DNA from: Clonostachys chloroleuca
Taxonomy: Eukaryota; Ascomycota; Sordariomycetes; Hypocreales; Bionectriaceae
DNA: 64,000 nucleotides
Reading direction: 5' to 3'
Assembly (NCBI GenBank): GCA_037952775.1
Contig: JBANAY010000003.1
Coordinates: 10,850,001-10,914,000 of the forward strand
Within the stretch, counting starts at the first letter, position 1. Each line of letters starts with the position of its first letter. Under the pieces are notes generated by a model. That model did no database searches and had not been told where the DNA came from. It saw only the letters and a program-made list of their open reading frames with translations. The translations under genes and the position numbers were made by a program. Of the stretch, positions 35,867-47,662 are shown in pieces.

Positions 35867-38800
35867 ACCTGCCCTCCAACTTACTATCATACTTGATGAA
35901 CAAATCACTCTCTACGCGAAACGACGAATGTTGAATAGACGAACTGGATACCATTACAGCTTACGGACTACTATTTTCTTGTTACATATTTGGAATTGGA
36001 TTGCTTGTACATAGAAGCAGCGGCGTTGGAATAGAAAGCCGACAGGGCTCGGGAACAAAAAGTGTTGTATCAATTTGTTTAGGCGACCATTGCGCCTCCA
36101 TCTGGTAATTCTTGTTGTTTATTTTTATTATGGGTGGGGATGACATGGCCGTCAATGTCAATGGCAGTAGGGCGAGACGCTTAATAGCTAATCGAGCAAG
36201 GGATGTCCATTTTTGGATCAAGAGAAAAGGCCGCTTTACACTGTGCAGTGAACTCTCTCTTCTTCTATGGGTGGGTGGGCCATTGTTTAGATGGACTACA
36301 AGGTTCCCATCGGCTCTATTGTTTACTGTATGCATGAGGAATAGCTTCGCACGGGTTCGACGTGCGAAGGGAAGGGCGGTGGAGGAAGCACGTCTGCTGT
36401 GTGTTGGGGATAACACAGCTCTCCGGCCTTGGTTGTCATTGGTGACCACCAGGGTGACGAGGAGAAAACCAAGAAAAGACAAAAACAAACATTTGTCCGT
36501 GTCTCAGTTACATCGGGATCATCGTCAAAATGATGAAGGAGGAGAAGACAACAGAAAAAAAAAGAATAAAAAGCATTTTTATTTACTTGATGTTTCCTCA
36601 TTCGGATATGTGCATGTACTTAATGTTTGACATTGTCTCGGATATTCTCCAACGATAGGATCCCAGGGAGAGGGAGGATTTGTACAATGCAAGCAGGGAA
36701 GGGGAGCCCAGACCACTCTCTCGTTGTCTACATGGGTGGGAAAGTCATCTACGTACCTATCTACGTATGTTCTTGCGTTGTGGTGTTCAGCGCGGGTATG
36801 TGTGGGCTGGGGTGACACTGTGACCACCGTGACGATGCACATAGCGGAGGTGAGGAGGGAGGGGAGGGGTAGTAGCACTAAGATGGCTGGATGGCACTTC
36901 ACATGGGTTTGGCGATGTCCGACAGGCGAACACGTACCGACCGGTGTGGAGGGCTGGAGCGTGTCGTCCCCCCCCCCTCCTCCCTTCTCAACACGAGAAA
37001 CAGAACCAAGGCGGAAGAGGAGGGGTAGCGAGCGCGTAGGGACATATGCGGGTGTGTGATTCTCGGGGGATGCCAACGAGCCGGTGTGATGGGCTGGAGT
37101 GGCAGCGGGTTGAAGGTTGAGTTTGGGTTAGGCAGAAGGGCGGTACGAGATCTTGTGCATGAGCGAATGAGTGTGGTTGGGTTTGGTTGGGCGGGGGGGG
37201 GGCCAGAGAAGGGGGAGTGGGTGGCTGCGGGAGCCTGCAGGCTAGGGAGAGAAAGAAGGGGGGGGGGGGGGGAAGTGGGAAGGGAGGAAAACTCAAAAAC
37301 AGAAAAAGGTGAGGCGTCATTGTCTTCCGTTGGTCGGCTTTGCTGTGGTTGGTGCGGGCGGCACTTCTGGTGTGATGTGATGAAGGTGGTGGTGTGGCTT
37401 GCTTTCAGCGCAGCCAGCAGGTTCCGGTGATGTCGTCATTAGCGCTGTTGGGCTGCCATGGCCAAGGTTGCAGGTGTCCGGTGATGGGCGGGTGGGATTC
37501 GCACTTGGCGCTCTGGGAATGGGTGTTGGCCCTGCACGGGTGTTTGTTGACAGCACAGGCTGGTAGGCAATTTTTTTTACTCCGGTGACTGGGGATGAGG
37601 AGGGTGGAGGGGTGATACGGTGGGATTTGCTGCGACTCTCGATCTAATGGTGTTTCGGAAGGTCGACTTGGAAAGGCTTGAAGCGCCAGCCGGAAAAAGA
37701 CACCAAACTGGCCCCGAGGTGGTGTCCGAGCAAGACAATACATGGTGACGGTGGAAACCTGTTTGGACAGCCCTGAAGGAAGGCGGGGTATCGAGCAGAC
37801 GACGCCATCTGGAGCGGCCTGTCGAACAAAGATAGATGGACTTTCCTGTGTAGGAAAAGAGGCTTTGCGGTGAACTACTCGACAACGAGTCAACGAACAT
37901 GGGACAAACGTCTCCATCTGGAGTGGGTGCTCAGCGGCGGTTTGCTGCCGCTCTACCGCCGATAGCTCAAGCGCCAGTTCTATGAATAGGTAGGATCGCT
38001 GGCCCAACAGATCATTCGGACGGCAGAGGAAAGAAAACCACGTGGACTTCCCTGGCGATCTTATCTAATACGCCTTGATTGGGAACGACCGAGTGACCGC
38101 CAGTCCCATTTAGAGTCGACTGGATGGCGGGCCATGCCGAATTGGAGGGAACAGATGACGTTTTTTGTCTAAACCTTGTCCCGAACAGGGCTGTTGAAGA
38201 TATGGTAAGAATATGCACCGCAGCGCTATAGAAGGATCCAAACTCTGACTGTTTCTAATGTTGGCCATTCTCTCCACCAGGTTGCCGGGCGGTTAGCCTC
38301 GCGCTGTGCCGATTTCTGCCCCCACGCTGCCGTCAATGTTGGTGAGCCGGCGAACCGTCGAGTGGACTTACCAACTGCGCCGTGAACTTGTAATAGTGGA
38401 CTGACGGTTCTTGCCGCCTGGTGATTCTGCAGTGAGCGTAATACTTTACCTGTTTGTGGTCCACGTTCTTGGCATCGAGCGGAGAACATGATGCGCTTAA
38501 AATAACAATTTTAGACAGCTACCTTAAATAAACCGTTTGTTTGCTTGCGGAAGGTGGGTTCCCGCTCAGGATTCCTCTAACTTGAGTATATTGATGCCTC
38601 TTAGAGATGGCACTCCCCAAGCATGGGTCACTGAGGGGTGTAGATGGCTGGGAATAGAACATGATGTATTACGATCTTACGGTGGGCCTTGAGCATCATA
38701 AAGTAATATTGACCCAGTACGTAGTCCGTTATTCAGTTTCTTGGTGGTTAGTGTAAGTTATTGACTCATGTGTTCTCCATGTAAGGCCATGAATGGACAT

Positions 38801-40363
38801 GGTAGTTTCTGTCTGGCCGTGGGAAGCTGGTGCTGGGGAAGCCAGTGCTTGCAGCTGGTTGTGAGGAGTGATAAAATCAATCTCTCTCATGTACTTGGCG
38901 GGAGTAAACAACACATCCAGTGTGCTATTCGCTATAATGATAACTCTTTTGGTCCTAGCATCGACGTGGGCCAAGTTGGCAGTAAACAACACTGAAAGAG
39001 TCTCTGGCTTGTTCTATGATCGTCAAGTGACTGAAGCAAAACATGGCATACTAAAGCTCTTTTCAGGTTAGGTACCTCGTTTTCTTATTAATAATACTGG
39101 ATGTAATAATAAGAAATTAATTGACTATTCTACAATATTTTGCTCGATATTGTGTTGATTACTTTGTTGATTATTTCATTTGTGTTGACTTCAACGCTTG
39201 AGGTTCTAGGTGTGTCGTGTTTTAATTCAGTCACTGCTCGTGTGGGGGCTATAGTAGGTTGCTGGTGAAGCTGTCTTGTATATACCGGAAATCTGGAAAA
39301 CCTGTGTTTGTTTTTATTAGCTTAATTTATTGCTCCTCTACTGTCCTCACTTCAGACAGTTTAGAAGAAAAAGCTGTTCGAAGTAGTCTGTGGTTCGCGA
39401 CGGTGTGAAAACTAAGGCTTGAGTGCCTTCGCCAAAAGTCTCAACTATCAATGAGTTGTTTATAGTCGCACTTGAAGCATCCGAAACTAGGTATACATTT
39501 ATAGGTAAAGTCCAGTGTTAGATTTGGCTAAGAATGGAAAAGACCTAGCGACAATCCAGACATCTCGGTTTGACATAAGGAGTCAACAACAAGAGTTACG
39601 ATTGCTAAGATATTCCGTGCCATCTTGCACCTGATTCTTACATCATACTCATCACGGGAGGGTAGCGTGGTATGAAGGTTAGGGAGAGGAGATACTTCTT
39701 TCTCGTTGATCACTAACCTTGATGGTAGGAACTTGTGCTGGCCCGACGGCACGCCTGGAGATATGTCAAGCTTATTGGACCTTAGTTGGAATGGATATCA
39801 TTTGATTCTCGCACTTTGTATATTAACTGCGTCGAATCATCGTGTTAGTACAATTAGGAAGAATCTGCGTCTTCGTTTGGTAGTTGGACTGGGTCGACAA
39901 GAGGCAAGGACTGATAGATTCAGGCACCGTAGTTGATCGTTGATTAGGTATCCTAAAATGTCGCGCCATACCTTCTGGTGGATTATGTGATGTATGGCGG
40001 CGAAACTGACCTGAAAATCGTACAGCCATGTTATCAAAACTCCCTGGAACTACTTCCGACATTATAGGCTGATATGTGCTAATCCACGACTGGATTGCAT
40101 TTCAAGGGTCGTATCAATGGAACGACCTGGTTCAATGGCACAGGTTGTGGATGAGCTCATAAAAGATGATTTTCTACTAGGAGATGGCTGGGTGGAAACG
40201 TAGAGTAGGATATATGTGTCATCAATTCATCAATTGTTCTCGTTGATGCGCATCCACCAGCCCTCCCGCTACATATTACAAGATGCTCACTGATAAGACT
40301 CGCGAGCTGTGTCCCTCAATTGCTCTTGAAGACGCTTTCTCGTGACCGAAGGGAATAGTTTGG
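35867..40363. other. 4.5-kb intergenic region with homopolymer and G-rich tracts
   Basis: No gene is supported. The 37405-38007 minus frame (200 codons) is Ser/Pro/Cys-rich and unrecognised. The region holds C10 (36968-36977), G10 (37193-37202) and G15 (37258-37272) runs with other G clusters between, then a more AT-rich stretch around 39060-39300. The right end is the 3' flank of Med18. Confidence 0.5.
37183..37275 (+). repeat. G-rich low-complexity cluster with G10 and G15 runs
   Basis: Contains GGTTGGG, G10 at 37193-37202, GGGGG, GGGTGG and G15 at 37258-37272. Several runs of three or more G within short distances would allow G-quadruplex formation on the plus strand. Homopolymers of this length are also prone to assembly error. 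Confidence 0.75.
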
Positions 40364-41258
40364 TTACTTGCCCAGCTTTACCTTCTGGGGTAATACTCTC
40401 ACACCCGGTTGCTGCAGAGCGACTCGGGTGTCATGAACCTTACGGTCAATAGCCTTGAAATCAAATACGCCATCAAGCTCCCCACGAATAGCCATGAGTC
40501 TATCCTGAGCTTTCCTGATTTCGTCTGGCTTATTATCCTGCAGCACGTGTGCCTTCACTTGAAGCACCCATCGACCTTGGGCATCAACCCGGGTCAACGA
40601 TTCCCACGGTGGCAGGGCTGCAATCGGCCCGTCTAGTGGCTCATTTCTGGTTTCCAGAGGTGTGTAATCTCCGATTGACTTTAAAAAGTAGTGACGAGTG
40701 AGACAAAATTCGATGTCCTCTTGGTAAAATTGGTAGATCTCCTCTACCGTCTCTGTTTTCAACCTGTCTCGCCTTAGCGTCCAAGCTCATTTGGGTCAAT
40801 AACATGTGGACTCACTGGTAAAGATTGTCGCGCATGATGGAGGGCAACTTCTTCTGTTCCCATAATTCTACCTTCTTGCGCTGTGTAATTTGCGGCCGGC
40901 TATGGGGAGGGTCGGGGAAGTCAGTCCACCGTAAAACGCCATTCATCATGTCTAGATTTGACAGCGCAGACGGGTTGCCGAAATCGCGGTCTTTTGCGAC
41001 CTCATACCGGCCCTGGAGGATGAACGACTGCCGGCTAAGATTTTGATGCAACTCCTTCCACATGAAGCCAACGTCTTTCCTGGTTGGCTTCTCAAAGGAG
41101 CTTTGGTTTGATAGGCCAGATGGCTTGGGTGGTCCTTGGAAATAGAGGACCCGGTGGACTGTCTTCCAGGGAGCCATGCCACACAGTCCCCCGAGGATGG
41201 AACAAGCTGATTCGAGGTCGCCATCCTCGATAAATGAGGTGAGGAAGAGCTCGTACAT
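40364..41258 (-). CDS. med18: Mediator complex subunit 18 (Med18/Srb5)
   Basis: Exons on the minus strand are 41258-40816 and 40763-40364. The 52-nt intron (GTGAGT, a GCTAAG branch, ACAG) splits a Gln codon, giving 280 residues. The N-terminus (MYELFLTSFIEDGD, then CSILGGLCGMAPW and a HRVLYFQGP strand) matches the fungal Med18 start, where the protein's beta-barrel begins. The C-terminal half has the usual ending: GRWVLQVKAHV, a helix DEIRKAQDRLMAIRGEL, then GVFDFKAIDRKVHDTRV. Known role of the family: a head-module subunit of the Mediator coactivator that works with Med20 in RNA polymerase II initiation in the nucleus. The gene is divergent from polynucleotide kinase. Length and domain order look complete. 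Confidence 0.9.
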
Positions 41259-41634
41259 CGCCTTTGTATAACTAGCTGTAAGCCAGGGCTTTTGCTGATC
41301 GGCTGCGAAGTGAAAATGCGAAGCTTTTTCTTGGCCCTGGTTTCTTGAGGGAAAGAAATTGCGAGTATGGATCTGTAGAGTACCTAGCCTTTTAGAGTTC
41401 GGGAACGGCGTGCAGCTTGTGTAGAGCTTCTAGTTCTATATCAATCGTAGTAGGTTTGGGTGAACTGGTGCTTCCCGAAGCTCATCGCTAAGCGGATGAT
41501 GGAGTGACCACGTGACCCCGCGTCGAGAATAGTGGAGGTCGTGACAACAGGCCATTTCGTCCACCGACATCGACGCGAACACGCCCCCAAATGCCCAACA
41601 TCACGCTCCTTAGTACTCGTGCTTTACGTACATC
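41259..41634. promoter_or_regulatory. Shared divergent promoter of med18 and the PNKP gene
   Basis: 376 bp separate the two start codons on opposite strands, so both promoters must lie here. A palindromic CACGTG followed by AC occurs at 41509-41516, a motif frequently seen in fungal housekeeping promoters (E-box type). No TATA box is evident, in keeping with housekeeping genes. Co-regulation is an inference. Confidence 0.5.
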
Positions 41635-43133
41635 ATGGGTTCTCCAAGTCCGCCAAACAAGCGAAAAGCTGACGCGCCGATATCACCTCCCCAGGTCAAG
41701 CGAAAGATCCAAAGCGGGACGACCAGTGAGCCTCCGGACCCGATCATGGAGCAGTATGTCTTGCGCTGACACCGCTCCAGAGAACGCTGTCGCAAATTTC
41801 TTCATGCCAACTTCACAAAAGCCTAAAGATCGAGTAACGTGGTCGGAACGAGGGCCCAATGATGATAGCCTCGCTACACTTTTGGTCGGTCGTTATGAGC
41901 CAGAGAAGGCCGAGGACAAATCCAAAACGAGACACAAGATTGCTGCCTTCGACCTCGATTCGACTCTTGTAAGGACATCTTCGGGGAAGAAACACGCGGG
42001 AAGTGCTAGTGATTGGAAGTGGTGGGACAGTCAAGTTCCTCAAAAACTACGACAACTATACAATGACGAGGGCTACAGAGTGGTGATTCTTTCCAACCAG
42101 GCAGGGTTGACATTGCACTTTGACGCCAAATACAAGGGCCCAAAAGCAAACGCACAGAAGCGCGTTGGAGAGTTCAAGCAGAAATGCAGTGCGATTCTGA
42201 GCAATCTTGACCTGCCAGTCACACTATATGCAGCTACGGAGAGAGATATCTATCGCAAGCCGAGGCTTGGAATGTGGAAAGAGCTTTGCGAGGATTATGA
42301 TATCTCAGAAGCAGAAATCGACTTGGAGAATAGCTTCTTCGTGGGGGATGCTGGCGGAAGAAATGCGTCCTTGGGCAAAGGGTCGGGCGGTGTGGCAGCA
42401 GTGTCCAAAGATTTCAGTTGCTCAGACCGAAATTTTGCCCATAATGCAGGTGTCGACTTCAAGACTCCAGAAGAATATTTCCTTGGCGAGAAACCGAGGG
42501 ACTTCACTCGGGATTTTGATCTTGCGAGATACCCCTTTCAAGAAGCCAAGGCTGACGGGGCATCAGAAGTCTTGTTTGAGAAGACAAACAAGCAGGACAT
42601 TGTGATGTTTTGTGGCCCCCCAGGTGCTGGGAAAAGCACGTTTTATTGGAACGTCTTGAAGCCCTTGGGGTACGAGCGAATCAACCAGGATCTTCTCAAG
42701 TCTCGTGACAAGTGCGTCAAAGCGGCAAAGGAGCACTTGAACAGTGGCACCTCCGTCGTTATAGGTAGGACGGACTTTCCCCGCTAATTCCTTTGCTGCT
42801 TATTTCTAACTGCTCGGACCAGACAATACTAATGCCGACCCTGACACACGCGCGGTGTGGGTGGACCTAGCTCGGGGGTTCAAACTGCCCATTCGGTGTG
42901 TTTATTTCAAGACCCCGCTCGTGGTTTGCGAACACAACGACGCCGTGCGGTCACTGAACACGTCGCTGAACCCCGAACAAAGGGAAGTATTGCCGAAACT
43001 CGCATTCACGGGCTATTCTTCACGTCACAAGCCTCCGCAAGTAAAGGAGGGCTTCCAAGATGTGATCGAAGTCGACTTCACGTTTCGCGGAGAGAGGCAA
43101 GACTTTGAAATATGGGCCAAATATTGGATCTGA
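41635..43133 (+). CDS. pnk1: Polynucleotide kinase 3'-phosphatase (PNKP/Pnk1), three exons
   Basis: Exons are 41635-41725, 41781-42764 and 42823-43133. The introns (55 and 58 nt; GTGAGC/CCAG and GTAGGA/CCAG, CTGAC and CTAAC branches) keep frame and give 461 residues. The ATG at 41635 is chosen because its short basic exon joins in frame to NAVANFF. The N-terminal HAD phosphatase has the DxDxT motif in AAFDLDSTLVRT (about residue 87), the ILSNQAGL motif and a later FVGDAGGR. The C-terminal kinase has a Walker A GPPGAGKST (about residue 310) and VVIDNTN, created exactly by splicing at intron 2. Known role: it restores 5'-phosphate and 3'-hydroxyl ends at DNA breaks for single-strand-break and end-joining repair in the nucleus. 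The fungal form lacks the FHA domain of animal PNKP, as here. Confidence 0.95.
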
Positions 43134-43447
43134 GATGCATCTCCCACCAAGGATGAGACTTTAATAGCTTGGACCACACATTCAAGACCGGAAAGCACCG
43201 TTAGATTACTTTCTATTTCGAGATGGGACCCATTAACACGGACTAGAGAGGATAGCTTGCGCGGCATGGTACATAATGCCTAACATTCGAGTGGCTGGAT
43301 GCAACTCTACTCCATCAGCCTTGAGGCCGCCAACGACCTCGTGTCGCGTGCGTCGGTATTACGCTCGGTGTTCGTCGGAGATCTCTACTCATTCGGTGCT
43401 TTTCGGTGGTTCTCATGTGTGTGAGCGGCGGTAGCCCGACAAGGTCT

Positions 43448-43483
43448 GTCGCGTGGGAGAGAGAGAGCCTCTCCCGACACGAC
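43448..43483 (+). repeat. Inverted repeat / hairpin 1
   Basis: Arms GTCGCGTGGGAGAG (43448-43461) and CTCTCCCGACACGAC (43469-43483) pair with one mismatch and one bulge around a 7-nt loop. The GGGAGAG/CTCTCCC core is perfect. It could be an RNA hairpin or a protein-binding palindrome. Confidence 0.7.
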
Positions 43484-43841
43484 TGCTCCACTACCGGTAC
43501 CCATGAAGCTGGAGGTCGAACTCGGACCACATCTCGATCATAACGAGTATTATCAACCATCGCAACAGGAAACCTATAAACAACCCACGACCATAATAGA
43601 AAACTCAACTCTCCTTGCCCTCCTCTTCTTGCCACCCCTCCTCTTATTTTCTTCAATATTCTGGTTATTCCTGATGCACACATGATTCAGACTGTTTCTC
43701 CGAAGTGACGCTGGACGGAGCTGAATTTATGGGTCCCGGCAGGGGATCCCCGGCCTTGGCGCCTGTCTAAGTGCCGACTTTCCGAACGACATGGGAAAAA
43801 GCTCAGTTCAACAGCACAGTTTGTGGAGGCAATGCGGCTGC

Positions 43842-43868
43842 GAGAATTTCCCTCGCTGGGGAATTCTC
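43842..43868 (+). repeat. Inverted repeat 2
   Basis: Arms GAGAATTTCCC (43842-43852) and GGGGAATTCTC (43858-43868) are complementary except for one T/G position, with a 5-nt spacer. It lies about 970 bp upstream of the sugar porter start codon. Confidence 0.7.
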
Positions 43869-44653
43869 ATGGTGGGTGTTATGATCATGCCAGAAATGGC
43901 TGTTCGCCCGCAGATCTTGTTCAGATCATCGCAAGCGACCAAGGCCTGACATCAAGCTTATTACCAATGGCTTTTCGGTGACCCCATCAGTTCTGCGGGC
44001 TTTCTCCGCTAGATGCCAACCCGTGTTACCCCCAATTTCAAAGACACTGGTCAGCAGTAATACCAGTGGTGGAAGAGAAGGCGACTTCTCTTCCCTCGCC
44101 CTTCGGATCCGAGAGTGTCTTAGAGCTCTCGTGAGCGGCGGACGCGTGCTCGCCATGTTTAAGGCTATCTATCGCCATTAGTGCCCGTTATCCCAGCAGC
44201 AATCTAAGCAATTAAACTTAAAGCTGACGGGTTGACATCGACCCCAACGGACTTTGACCGAGACCCCTCAGTTCCCCAGTGCATTTCAATGCGAAGACTC
44301 TGATTTGGTTGCCTCGAAGTGGAGCAAGCCGTCTGATTCAAGACAATTTTTTGGCCTCCGAGACCCACGAAATTAGCTGTTTTCAACCCCCGCCTAGACT
44401 TTGGGGAAACAATCGCTCCGGGGAGGTTTGGATCTGAGTCACGGCTGCTTTGATTGGCCCGACTTCTGGAGGATTTCGCAGATTACTGGGGTTTTCCGAG
44501 AGTCTCCCCGTGGAGAAGTAGGCTCCTGAGTTTGATGATCCCACGTCCGCTCGGTTACCATCACCGCACCTTCCAAGACACGAATGGATTTGGGTTGTGA
44601 GTTAGACAGGGAGGGGTGGAGGTCAACTTCCCCAACCATTCTTTTTCTCAAAG

Positions 44654-44660
44654 TATAAAT
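44654..44660 (+). promoter_or_regulatory. TATA-like box of the first sugar porter
   Basis: TATAAAT, 175 bp upstream of the ATG at 44835, is followed by a C/T-rich stretch where fungal transcription usually starts. The spacing is plausible for an inducible transporter gene. Confidence 0.45.
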
Positions 44661-44834
44661 GGCACACGATCCGTGACCCAAGATCACCGTTTTGCTCGTC
44701 TCATTCACCCTTCTTCCCCTCACGACTCCGCATTTCCCCTCACCTCCCCTCATTTCTACCATCAGGGCGAATCTCTGTCTCACAAACCCAGTCTCTTCAG
44801 CGGCGGTATAGAACCTCGCCCTTGATCTTCCATC

Positions 44835-46693
44835 ATGGCTGGTGGTGTCAAGAAGCCCGTCAACGTCTTCAAGTTGAAGGACCTCGGCGAGCCTGAAGGA
44901 GTCTTCAACTGGAGACTATGGTTCGCCGTCATTTCCTTCGGCCTCTTGGGTGCTGCCCGTGGTGTTGATGAAGGCCTCATCTCCGGTGCTTTCAACTCTT
45001 CTGATTTCAAGGAAGCCATCGATTACAACTCATACAATGACGTTGACAAGGCCAACATCAAGGCCAATGTCTCCGCCATGGTTCAAATCGGCTCCGTCGC
45101 CGGTGCTCTCATGTATGATGACAAGTCGTCGAAATTTCTCAAGAATTCGTTGCTAACATGTCTCTCAGTGCTTTCGTGGTATGCGACAGAATTGGTCGTA
45201 TCTGGGCCACTCGATTTCTCTGTACCCTCTGGGCCATTGGTATCATTATCTTCATGGTTGGAGGTATTAACGGAAGTCTTGGAGCCATCTACGCTGGACG
45301 TTTCATCGCCGGTCTAGGTGTTGGACAAACACCCGTCGTTGGGTATGTTCCCATTGGAATATTTGCCCCCTTGAGTCGTTCTCGCTAACCTTTGACCTCC
45401 GACTAGGCCTGTGTATATCGCTGAAGTTGCACCGGCTTCTATTCGTGGTCTTTGCACGTGTTTCTTCACTGGAGCGGTGTATATTGGCATCGTGCTCGCC
45501 TACTTCACCAACTACGGCGCCCACATCAACATCGACAGCCACAGCCACAACCAATGGCTTGTCCCCACCAGCTTGCACATCATGTTTTCTGGAATTGCCT
45601 TCATCTTGACATTTTTCCAATTTGAATCGCCGCGTTTCCTTATCAAGCAGGGCAAGGTCGAGCAGGCTACAGAGGTCTTGGCTAAAATCCGAAAACAAGA
45701 CCCCAACAGCGACTACATCACAAACAACATCGCCTCCATCCAGGCTGCCCATGAGCATGAGCTTGAGGCCTCCCAGGGTGTTGGTGTTCTTGGCAAGCTG
45801 AAGGAGATGTTCTTGGACAAGGGTAACCTGTACCGTCTGTACCTCTCTACCATGGTCCAATTCCTCAGTCAGTGGAGTGGTGCTGGATCTGTAAGTTGAC
45901 CTCATCTGTAATTGCTCGGTGAATTGGGCTAATGTGTAATATTGTACAGATCACCCTCTATGCTCCCGACTTGTTTAAGCTTATTGGTATTACCGGTAGC
46001 GAGGAGGGTCTACTTGTTACCGCCATCTTTGGTATTGTCAAGCTCATCGCCGCCATTGGATGCGCCCTCTTCCTTGTCGATGTGATTGGTCGCAAGCGCG
46101 CACCACTCACTGGTATCACCCTCCAAGCCATCTCCATGATCTACGTGGCGGCTTTCCTGACTTCGGTCCCCGAACTGGGAATTGTCGATGGTTTTGTCCT
46201 CCCTGACAAAGACAAGGCTGCCAGCCGAGGTGCTATTGCCATGATCTACGTCTCTGGATTCGGTTGGGCACTGGGCTGGAACTCCATGCAGTACCTGCTC
46301 ACTGCTGAACTGTTCCCTCTCCGAATCCGTGCCCTCGCTACCTCGTGGGCCATGACCCTGCACTTTGCCAACCAGTACGGAAACTCGCGTGCTGTGCCAA
46401 ACATGCTTCTCTCCACTTCAGACGGAGGTATCACCCCCAAGGGAACCTTCTGGTGCTTCGCCGCTGTCACCATTCTGGGCGGTATCTGGGTGTTCCTCTC
46501 TGTGCCCGAGACTAGCGGTCGCTCCCTCGAGAGCATGGATGCTCTGTTTGAGCTGCCCTGGTACAGAATTGGTCTGTATGGTAATAAGGATGCCGATGAG
46601 AAGGAGGTTGCTTTCACCGAGAAGCAGAGGACTGCTGAGGAGCAGTATGGGCAGACCACCCAGATTGAGGAGAAGCGACCTGCAAATGTTTGA
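44835..46693 (+). CDS. MFS sugar porter, four exons (559 aa)
   Basis: Exons are 44835-45112, 45169-45342, 45407-45890 and 45950-46693. The introns are 56, 64 and 59 nt with GTATGA, GTATGT and GTAAGT donors, and all joins keep frame. The 559 residues carry sugar-porter signatures: a DRIGRIWATR loop after helix 2, GRFIAGLGVGQ in helix 4, PVYIAEVAPASIRG, an FESPRFLIKQGK loop after helix 6, a DVIGRKR loop, ELFPLRIRA, and a terminal PETSGRSLESMDALFE. About twelve membrane helices are expected with cytosolic ends. Known role: proton-coupled uptake of a monosaccharide or related polyol or quinate-type substrate at the plasma membrane. The substrate cannot be read from sequence. The N-terminal cytosolic segment is short (about 30 residues). 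The gene looks intact. Confidence 0.92.
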
Positions 46694-46828
46694 ATGACAT
46701 GAGGGAATGAATGGGTTAGCCTCGAAATGGGCTTTAGGTGAATTGGATGAAGACTTCAATGATTGGTTTCTTGGATCTTCGATAGTGTCTCAGTGATTCT
46801 CACAAAGGAATGAGACAAAATAACGAAT

Positions 46829-47195
46829 TTTATGATGAATATTAAAATTTGATTATTTTTAACTACCTTGATCAAAAGGATGTGACTGTGCCTGGAGTGG
46901 ATGTTAGAGGTCTGATTTACCGGCTTACAGCCACATCATGGATCGCATTCATTATCGCAGCAAACCGTAGCATTTCTTCTTTTTGTCGACTTGTTGCTGA
47001 TCAGTATCTCTGTCAAGCTGTACGCATGTTATTGTGAGTTTACCGCTTGATATGAGACTTTGGCTAAGGCTAGCAAACTTTGCAGGTCTAGAGGTATGTC
47101 AGGTAGGTGACACAGGAAATGAAGACCCAAATAACCACCTAAATAATTACCCAAATAAGTATCTAAGTATCTAAATAAGCAGCTTATTCTAAACA
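46829..47195 (+). repeat. Direct repeat B, copy 1 (island left border)
   Basis: Two blocks match 50199-50455 in the same orientation and order. The first begins at the ATGAATATTAAAATTTGATT segment and runs through GTGCCTGGAGTGGA (46829-46905). The second has CACAGGAAAT, then repeated AC(C/A)CAAATAA and CTAAGTAT units (47101-47190). The middle differs. Differences are largely transitions, compatible with RIP-type decay. No coding capacity. It may be an LTR or MITE remnant. Confidence 0.75.
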
Positions 47196-47407
47196 GAGAT
47201 TAGAGATTATCAATATTTAGACCTAGGCATTCTTTTCCTTTAATCTTATTTTAGTAATTCTATAGCTAGGGGGGTGGGGATTCCCAAACACCAAGAATTC
47301 AACAACTTGATACCATACTCAGCATCACAACATATGAAACTTTAGCCTTTTTGCCCGGCTGCAAGGCTTACGCCCGGTAGTACACAAGGTTCACCATCAA
47401 CAATGGC

Positions 47408-47580
47408 TGTGCCCGGCAATGACTCTTTCGTCGGTATGACTCCTTTCATGAACCTTCAAATGCTGCTTTCCATCTATTTGAAGGCCGTCATCCCCGGCCG
47501 CTGCGAACATACCTGACTGAACCGCACAGCTCAAGTCCATCTGCAATCGACAATCCGCTCGCAAATCGCTGCCTTCGCCG
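47408..47580 (+). repeat. Dispersed repeat A, copy 2
   Basis: Partner of 4578-4757, same orientation. It ends about 80 bp before the ATG of the decayed protease frame, so the repeat may be the 5' region of a duplicated protease-family gene. Confidence 0.75.
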
Positions 47581-47662
47581 CTCCATCAGTCGACCATATC
47601 GCATCGCCGTGGCCAGTCTACCAAACACCAAACCTTTGACATGTTTCAAGAATCGATTCAAG

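Larger units (their letters stand above)
43134..44834. other. Intergenic region with inverted repeats; promoter of the sugar porter
   Basis: The 1.7 kb between the kinase gene and the first sugar porter holds no supported gene. It contains two notable inverted repeats (43448-43483 and 43842-43868) and a TATA-like box at 44654-44660. The last 200 bp are pyrimidine-rich, typical of a fungal transcription start region. Confidence 0.55.
46694..47662. other. AT-rich intergenic region with repeat B copy 1 and repeat A copy 2
   Basis: Follows the sugar porter. It holds repeat B copy 1 (46829-47195), an AT-rich stretch around 47150-47270, and repeat A copy 2 (47408-47580), directly upstream of the decayed protease gene. 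No intact gene. Confidence 0.65.

Noticed and set aside
37405..38007. 200-codon open frame on the minus strand
   Set aside because: Ser/Pro/Cys/His-rich, unrecognised, and lies in low-complexity DNA with poly-T and G-rich flanks; no splice-consistent neighbours.
43748..44423. Several SYGGRG (CreA/Mig1-like) sites upstream of the first sugar porter
   Set aside because: The six-base degenerate motif is expected many times by chance in 1 kb and I could not show enrichment.
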